NCBI GenBank assembly: GCA_934255405.1
Contig: CAKQNT010000015.1
Span: 1-34,116, forward strand
Source: an uncultured Alphaproteobacteria bacterium
Lineage (GTDB): Bacteria; Pseudomonadota; Alphaproteobacteria; RF32; CAG-239
Reading direction: 5' to 3'
Length of the DNA stretch: 34,116 nucleotides
Under the pieces are notes generated by a model. The model did not search any database and had not been told where the DNA came from. It was given only the letters and a program-made list of their open reading frames with translations. Of this stretch, positions 31,329 through 34,116 are shown in pieces (the stretch's first letter is position 1; every line of letters begins with the position of its first letter). The position numbers were made by a program, and so were the translations under genes.

Positions 31329-33715
31329 AATTTACATTATCATGGTTAAAGGAGCATTTGGATACTCAGGCGAGTGTTGAAGAGATTTCTGAGACTCTTA
31401 CTAAAATAGGGCTTGAAGTTGAAGAAGTTGTTAATCCTGCCAAAGGGTTAGAGGCTTTTGTTACGGCAAAAGTTGAAGATGTGCAAAATCATCCTGATTC
31501 TGATCATCTGCATATATTAAAGGTCAATGACGGCAAGCAAGTTTTGCAGGTTGTTTGCGGAGCTCCCAATGTGTCGTTAGGAATGGTGGGCGTGTTAGCT
31601 CATGTGGGAGTAATGATTCCGGCTTTTGGAGAAAAAATTGAGGTCGGCAAAATTCGCGGAGTTGAAAGCTTTGGTATGATGTGCTCGGAAAAAGAACTGG
31701 GCATAGGAGAAAATCATGATGGTATAATTTCGTTGCCGGAAGATACTAAAATCGGAGTGCCGGTGACTGAGGTTTTGAGTGTCGATCCGGTATTTGATAT
31801 CTCAATTACTCCTAATCATGCGGAGTGTTTGGGAGTGTATGGGGTAGCCAGAGATTTGGCGGCGGCAGGTCTTGGAACTTTAAGACCCTTGAATATATCA
31901 AAACAAAACAACGCGTTCAAAAGCCCGATTAATGTAAAGATTGAAGATTTGTCAGCTTGCCCGACTTATGTAGGACGCTATATTCGCGGGGTTAATAATC
32001 GTGCTGAGACACCAAAATGGATGCGCGATAGGTTAACCGCAATCGGCTTGCGCTCAATTTCTCCGCTGGTAGATATTACCAACTATATTAACTATGATTT
32101 GGCGCGTCCGCTACATGTGTTTGATGCCGACAAGCTCAAAGGTGATATATGTGTGCGTATGGCTAAAGAGGGCGAAAAATTTGTATCGCTGGAAGACAAA
32201 GAATACGCGTTGGACAGCAAATCTTTGGGGATTTGCGATGATGAAGGGATCCAATGTCTGGCCGGAATTATGGGCGGCGCGGATAAAGGGTGTTTGGAAG
32301 ATACTGTAAATGTGTTTTTGGAATGCGCTTTGTTTGAACCGGTTTGCATTGCTCGCACAGGGCGCAAATTTCAGATTGATTCGGATTCTCGTTATCGCTA
32401 TGAGCGTTGGGTGGATCCGATGTCCAATGTTTCCGGTTCTGACTATGCTACCCAACTCATTTTGCAAATCTGCGGCGGCGAAGCTTCAGAGCAAGTGGTG
32501 GCCGGTGCTGAAAATTATATCAAAAAAACAGCATACTTGCGTCCGGAAAGAATGAAAAATTTTGCCGGAGTAGAGGTTTCTAAAGAAAAGATTATGGAAA
32601 TCTTGAGTAAGCTCGGTTTTGAGGTTGCTGATGAAGGGGATAAAGTCAGAGCAGTTGTTCCGAGTTGGCGCGGCGATATAGAAGGCGAGCATGATTTGGT
32701 TGAAGAAATCGTGCGGATGATAGGGCTGGATGCTATTCCGGCGGAGCCTTTGCCGCATGATGGGTTCCCGAAGCAGGTCTTGACACCGGAGCAGCATCGG
32801 GTGGTTGCGGTTAAGCACGAATTGGCAGACCGCGGAATGTATGAAACAATTACTTGGAGTTTTACGGATTCCAAACTTTGTGAGGCATTTTTGACCGGAA
32901 AAGAAAAAGTTGCTTTGTGTAATCCGATTACCACCGAACTGGATATTATGCGCCCGTCCATATTGCCAAACCTTTTATTGGGGCTCAAGGGTAATATTGT
33001 ACGCGGCTATCCGAACGTATCTTTGTTTGAGGTTGGACCTGCGTTCTACGGACGTAAGCCGATGGAGCAAAATATGGTTGCTTGCGGGATTCGTTCCGGT
33101 TCTACGGATAAAAAGAATTGGTATGGAGAAGAGCGTGCTTATGATGTGTTTGATGCTAAGGCTGATGCGTTGGCGGCAATTGCGGCGGCGAACGGGCCTT
33201 TTGACAGTGCACAGGTTTCTACAGATACGCCGCAGTATTATCATCCGGGGCGGAGCGGGGCTTTGCGATTGGGCAAAAATGTGTTGGCTTATTTTGGTGA
33301 GCTGCATCCGAGTTTGCTCAAAAAGTTCGGTATAAAGCAACGTGTGGTGGCTTTTGAGGTGATTTTGGATAATATTCCGATGCCGCGCGGCGGAGCTGAC
33401 AAAGCTCGCAAAAAGCTTAGTTTGTTGCCGTTCCAGCCGGTTGACAAGGATATGGCGTTTATTGTTGATAAGACAGTAAAAGCCGCAGATGTGATCGCGG
33501 CGGCTAAGAATGCCGACAGGACGCATATTTCAGATGTTAGAATCTTTGATGTCTATGAGGGAGAGAATCTTCCTGAAGGCAAAAAATCACTGGCTTTGGC
33601 ATTAACTTTCCAACCGGTTGAAAACACTTTCAGCGATTCAGATATAGAAGTTCTGATGAACAAGGTCTGTGTTGAGATAGGAAAGAAGTTTGGAGGAGAG
33701 TTACGCAATGCTTAG
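31325..33715 (+). CDS. pheT: Phenylalanyl-tRNA synthetase beta subunit
   Basis: The 796-aa partner of PheS carries tRNA binding and editing. MKFTLSWLKEHLDTQASVEEISETLTKIGLEVEEV opens the protein. A tRNA-binding (EMAP/OB) domain follows (about 40-150; AKVEDVQNHPDSDHLHILKVNDG, QVVCGAPNV). The B3/4 editing domain contains PTYVGRYIRGV...SPLVDITNYINYDLARPLHVFDADKL. Then come B5 domains, a class II-like core with WSFTDSKLCEAFL, and a C-terminal ferredoxin-fold anticodon-binding domain (LSLLPFQPVDKDMAFIVD...DVRIFDVYEG...KSLALALTFQP). ATGA overlap with pheS gives coupled translation. Its TAG is the start of palindromic element F. Confidence 0.96.
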   Translation: MKFTLSWLKEHLDTQASVEEISETLTKIGLEVEEVVNPAKGLEAFVTAKVEDVQNHPDSDHLHILKVNDGKQVLQVVCGAPNVSLGMVGVLAHVGVMIPAFGEKIEVGKIRGVESFGMMCSEKELGIGENHDGIISLPEDTKIGVPVTEVLSVDPVFDISITPNHAECLGVYGVARDLAAAGLGTLRPLNISKQNNAFKSPINVKIEDLSACPTYVGRYIRGVNNRAETPKWMRDRLTAIGLRSISPLVDITNYINYDLARPLHVFDADKLKGDICVRMAKEGEKFVSLEDKEYALDSKSLGICDDEGIQCLAGIMGGADKGCLEDTVNVFLECALFEPVCIARTGRKFQIDSDSRYRYERWVDPMSNVSGSDYATQLILQICGGEASEQVVAGAENYIKKTAYLRPERMKNFAGVEVSKEKIMEILSKLGFEVADEGDKVRAVVPSWRGDIEGEHDLVEEIVRMIGLDAIPAEPLPHDGFPKQVLTPEQHRVVAVKHELADRGMYETITWSFTDSKLCEAFLTGKEKVALCNPITTELDIMRPSILPNLLLGLKGNIVRGYPNVSLFEVGPAFYGRKPMEQNMVACGIRSGSTDKKNWYGEERAYDVFDAKADALAAIAAANGPFDSAQVSTDTPQYYHPGRSGALRLGKNVLAYFGELHPSLLKKFGIKQRVVAFEVILDNIPMPRGGADKARKKLSLLPFQPVDKDMAFIVDKTVKAADVIAAAKNADRTHISDVRIFDVYEGENLPEGKKSLALALTFQPVENTFSDSDIEVLMNKVCVEIGKKFGGELRNA

Positions 33716-33880
33716 GCAGGCAGCTTAGGCAAGCTCGCGATAGGCAAGCTCGTCTAGCGGCGCATCTAGAGCGATTTTACGGTGACAGAAAATGCTCACG
33801 TACTAGTCGTGTACGCTCCGCTTTTCAGCACCTAGAAATCACTCTATCTGTACCACTATCCGAGCTTGCTAGAGATTGTG
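33713..33880. repeat. Palindromic element, copy F, with repeated left arm
   Basis: It starts on the pheT TAG. The left arm recurs as TAGGCAGGCAGCT, TAGGCAAGCTCGCGA (33726) and TAGGCAAGCTCGTCTAG (33741). GCAAGCTCG pairs with the single right arm CGAGCTTGC. Inward, TAGAGCGATTT pairs with AAATCACTCTA (one mismatch), then GGTG/CACC and GAAAA/TTTTC, with GTAC/GTAC at the tip. Confidence 0.8.
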
Positions 33881-33888
33881 CGTGAAAA

Positions 33889-33924
33889 AAAAGCTGAAAA
33901 TTCATTTTTGAATTTTCAGCTTTT
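33889..33924 (+). terminator. Hairpin upstream of third flagellin locus
   Basis: AAGCTGAAAATTCA (33891-33904) and TGAATTTTCAGCTT (33909-33922) form a perfect 14-bp stem with a TTTT loop, extended by A/T pairs and followed by T residues. It is the counterpart of 9824-9865 with a compensatory base-pair change. Confidence 0.82.
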
Positions 33925-33940
33925 GTTTTTGTAGCTTTGT

Positions 33941-33980
33941 AAGTCCTCCCCATTGACGGGGGAGGTTTGGTGGGGGTGAT
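33941..33980. repeat. C/G-rich palindrome, short copy
   Basis: CCTCCCC (33945-33951) pairs with GGGGGAGG (33958-33965) around ATTGAC, followed by TTTGGTGGGGGTGA. It is the same family as 12105-12223. Confidence 0.65.
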
Positions 33981-33989
33981 CAAAAAAGC

Positions 33990-34116
33990 ATCTTTATCTC
34001 AAGGTAAAAAATAACCTGTCGATAGTTGTTGAAAACTAGGCGTTAGCACTGGAAAAGTTTGCGCTTAGGCTATATTTATAATTTGAGAAAGTGCGACAAA
34101 AGGAGTAAAGAGAGTA
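33990..34116 (+). promoter_or_regulatory. Flagellin promoter/leader block, copy 2, and start of a third flagellin
   Basis: It matches 9915-10041 with seven differences and no gap. The GG-N10-GC pattern (34051-34064), the TATATTTATAAT stretch and the SD AAAGGAG (ending 34105) are kept. By alignment, base 34116 is the A of the ATG of another flagellin gene lying just outside the window. The coding part is not visible, so its identity is inferred from the shared leader. Confidence 0.65.

Noticed and set aside
85..33880. Palindromic elements as integron attC sites
   Set aside because: They follow stop codons and are imperfect palindromes like attC, but lack the RYYYAAC/GTTRRRY core pairs, no integrase is present, and the preceding genes are core operon genes rather than cassettes.

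Overview
The window looks like chromosome of a moderately low-GC, motile, anaerobic alphaproteobacterium. The class is indicated by GcrA, a FlaF-type flagellin regulator, the rpoZ-rsh pair, and the acpS-lepB-rnc-era block. Fermentative or anaerobic life is indicated by a one-piece pyruvate:ferredoxin oxidoreductase. An uncultured gut-type lineage is my guess from the combination of traits; no marker proves it.

Layout. 1-87 is the 3' end of a flagellin gene. 88-541 is repeat-rich. A minus-strand operon (2952 to 542) encodes an unknown protein, a SUKH-like protein and the tRNA t6A enzyme TsaC/Sua5. PepA (3123-4580), an orphan (4636-5274) and NifJ/PFOR (5489-9049) follow. A small secreted coiled-coil protein (9304-9630) leads into the second flagellin locus (about 9640-12095). 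Next come a DMT transporter, tRNA-Gly(CCC), gcrA, a DUF4139 protein with a coupled unknown secreted protein, rpoZ and rsh, convergent with era-rnc-lepB-acpS. The flagellar rod/L-ring operon flgF-flgG-flgA-flgH (23015-26047) sits behind a textbook sigma-54 promoter. It is followed by a protein made of two tandem FlaF domains, lolC-lolD, and rpmI-rplT-pheS-pheT. The window ends at what should be the first base of a third flagellin's start codon (34116).

Most unusual content. (1) The complete flagellin (684 aa) keeps normal flagellin ends but carries about 425 extra residues: a beta-helix-like stretch and a DUF1566/C-type-lectin-like module of the kind diversified by diversity-generating retroelements (DGRs). 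Its putative variable stretch is rich in NNY codons and has no Asn codon. No reverse transcriptase or template repeat is in the window, so active diversification is only a hypothesis. (2) At least three dispersed flagellin loci share a near-identical 126-nt control block or an identical C-terminus. (3) A family of about 140-170 bp elements, each folding end to end as a long imperfect hairpin, sits directly on or just after gene stop codons. Their arms differ between copies by paired changes, which points to selection on structure. (4) The tandem FlaF protein may be matched to the enlarged or multiple flagellins.

The remaining genes are ordinary housekeeping functions: translation, lipoprotein export, stringent response, secretion and cell-cycle control. 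Gene-free stretches over 300 bp (88-541, 12096-12451, 22490-23014, 26048-26495, 29252-29572, 33716-34116) are almost entirely palindromic repeats, terminators and promoters.
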